Assembly: GCA_029261435.1 (NCBI GenBank)
Contig: JAJDBI010000135.1
Coordinates: 1-5,816 of the forward strand
Reading direction: 5' to 3'
Source: Nitrospinaceae bacterium
Lineage (GTDB): Bacteria > Nitrospinota > Nitrospinia > Nitrospinales > VA-1
Length of the DNA stretch: 5,816 nt
The translations under genes and the position numbers were made by a program. The notes beneath the pieces are model-generated. The model ran no database searches and was not told the DNA's origin. It was given only the letters and a program-made list of their open reading frames with translations. Every line of letters begins with the position of its first letter. Within the stretch, counting starts at the first letter, position 1. Below are positions 5,785-5,816 of this stretch, one piece after another.

Positions 5785-5816
5785 ATGAAAATTTTATTCC
5801 TCGTCCCACCCGAAAC
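5785..5816 (+). CDS. N-terminus of a probable B12-binding/radical SAM protein (partial)
   Basis: The ATG at 5785 opens a frame that runs off the window and encodes MKILFLVPPE. A short Lys-Ile-Leu-Phe-Leu-Val strand followed by Pro-Pro is the usual first strand and loop of the cobalamin-binding Rossmann domain at the start of many B12-dependent radical SAM enzymes. Glycosyltransferases and other Rossmann proteins can begin similarly. AAAGGAAA at 5762-5769 is far from this ATG (17 bases from AGGA) but only 5 bases from an in-frame TTG at 5773-5775, which would add the residues MFNP. The frame is closed by TAA at 5761-5763. The gene is divergent from the dehydrogenase, with a gap of about 60-70 bp. 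Family assignment from ten residues is tentative. Confidence 0.45.
   Translation, partial: MKILFLVPPE

Noticed and set aside
1..5816. Mobile element, CRISPR, phage or defence system
   Set aside because: No direct-repeat array, terminal inverted repeats, transposase, integrase or nuclease-toxin gene is visible. All genes belong to well-known housekeeping or metabolic families.

Overview
The window is ordinary chromosomal DNA from a Gram-negative bacterium. It has dense genes, base composition near half GC by eye, and a lipobox-bearing lipoprotein. All six recognisable genes look intact or are cut only by the window edges. The gene set (RNase G beside what looks like the tail of rodA, a cyanobacterial NrtP-like nitrate/nitrite transporter, YchF, a GyaR/GhrB-like reductase and the start of a probable B12-binding/radical SAM gene) would fit a deltaproteobacterial or Nitrospinota-type genome. 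That placement is inference; nothing here fixes the taxon.

Left part (1-2003, + strand): a 17-codon tail of a membrane protein resembling the RodA C-terminus ends at 56. An 88-bp gap follows, holding a clean extended -10 promoter (104-112). Then comes a full-length RNase G (145-1671). A small outer-membrane-type lipoprotein of the SmpA/OmlA (BamE-like) fold follows directly, at 1686 or, with an ATGA overlap, at 1668. These two are probably one transcript and may connect cell-shape/envelope functions with RNA processing, since rng lies next to mre/rod genes in other Gram-negatives.

Middle part (2004-4738, + strand): a nitrate/nitrite-type MFS transporter (2126-3538) has both substrate-binding arginines and both nitrate-signature glycine motifs, and no usable Shine-Dalgarno sequence. 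After a 102-bp gap comes the universally conserved P-loop ATPase/GTPase YchF (3641-4738), with a slightly altered G4 motif.

Right part (4739-5816): a D-2-hydroxyacid dehydrogenase on the - strand ends only 6 bp from the ychF stop codon, in a tail-to-tail arrangement with no visible terminator. Its 5' end faces a divergent gene whose first codons (MKILFLVPPE) run off the window.

I found no mobile element, CRISPR array, tRNA, rRNA or anti-phage system, and no convincing evidence of an undescribed system. The points worth a second look are modest: the coupled rng-lipoprotein pair, the transporter's unusual NS2 motif and start region, and the YchF G4 variant.
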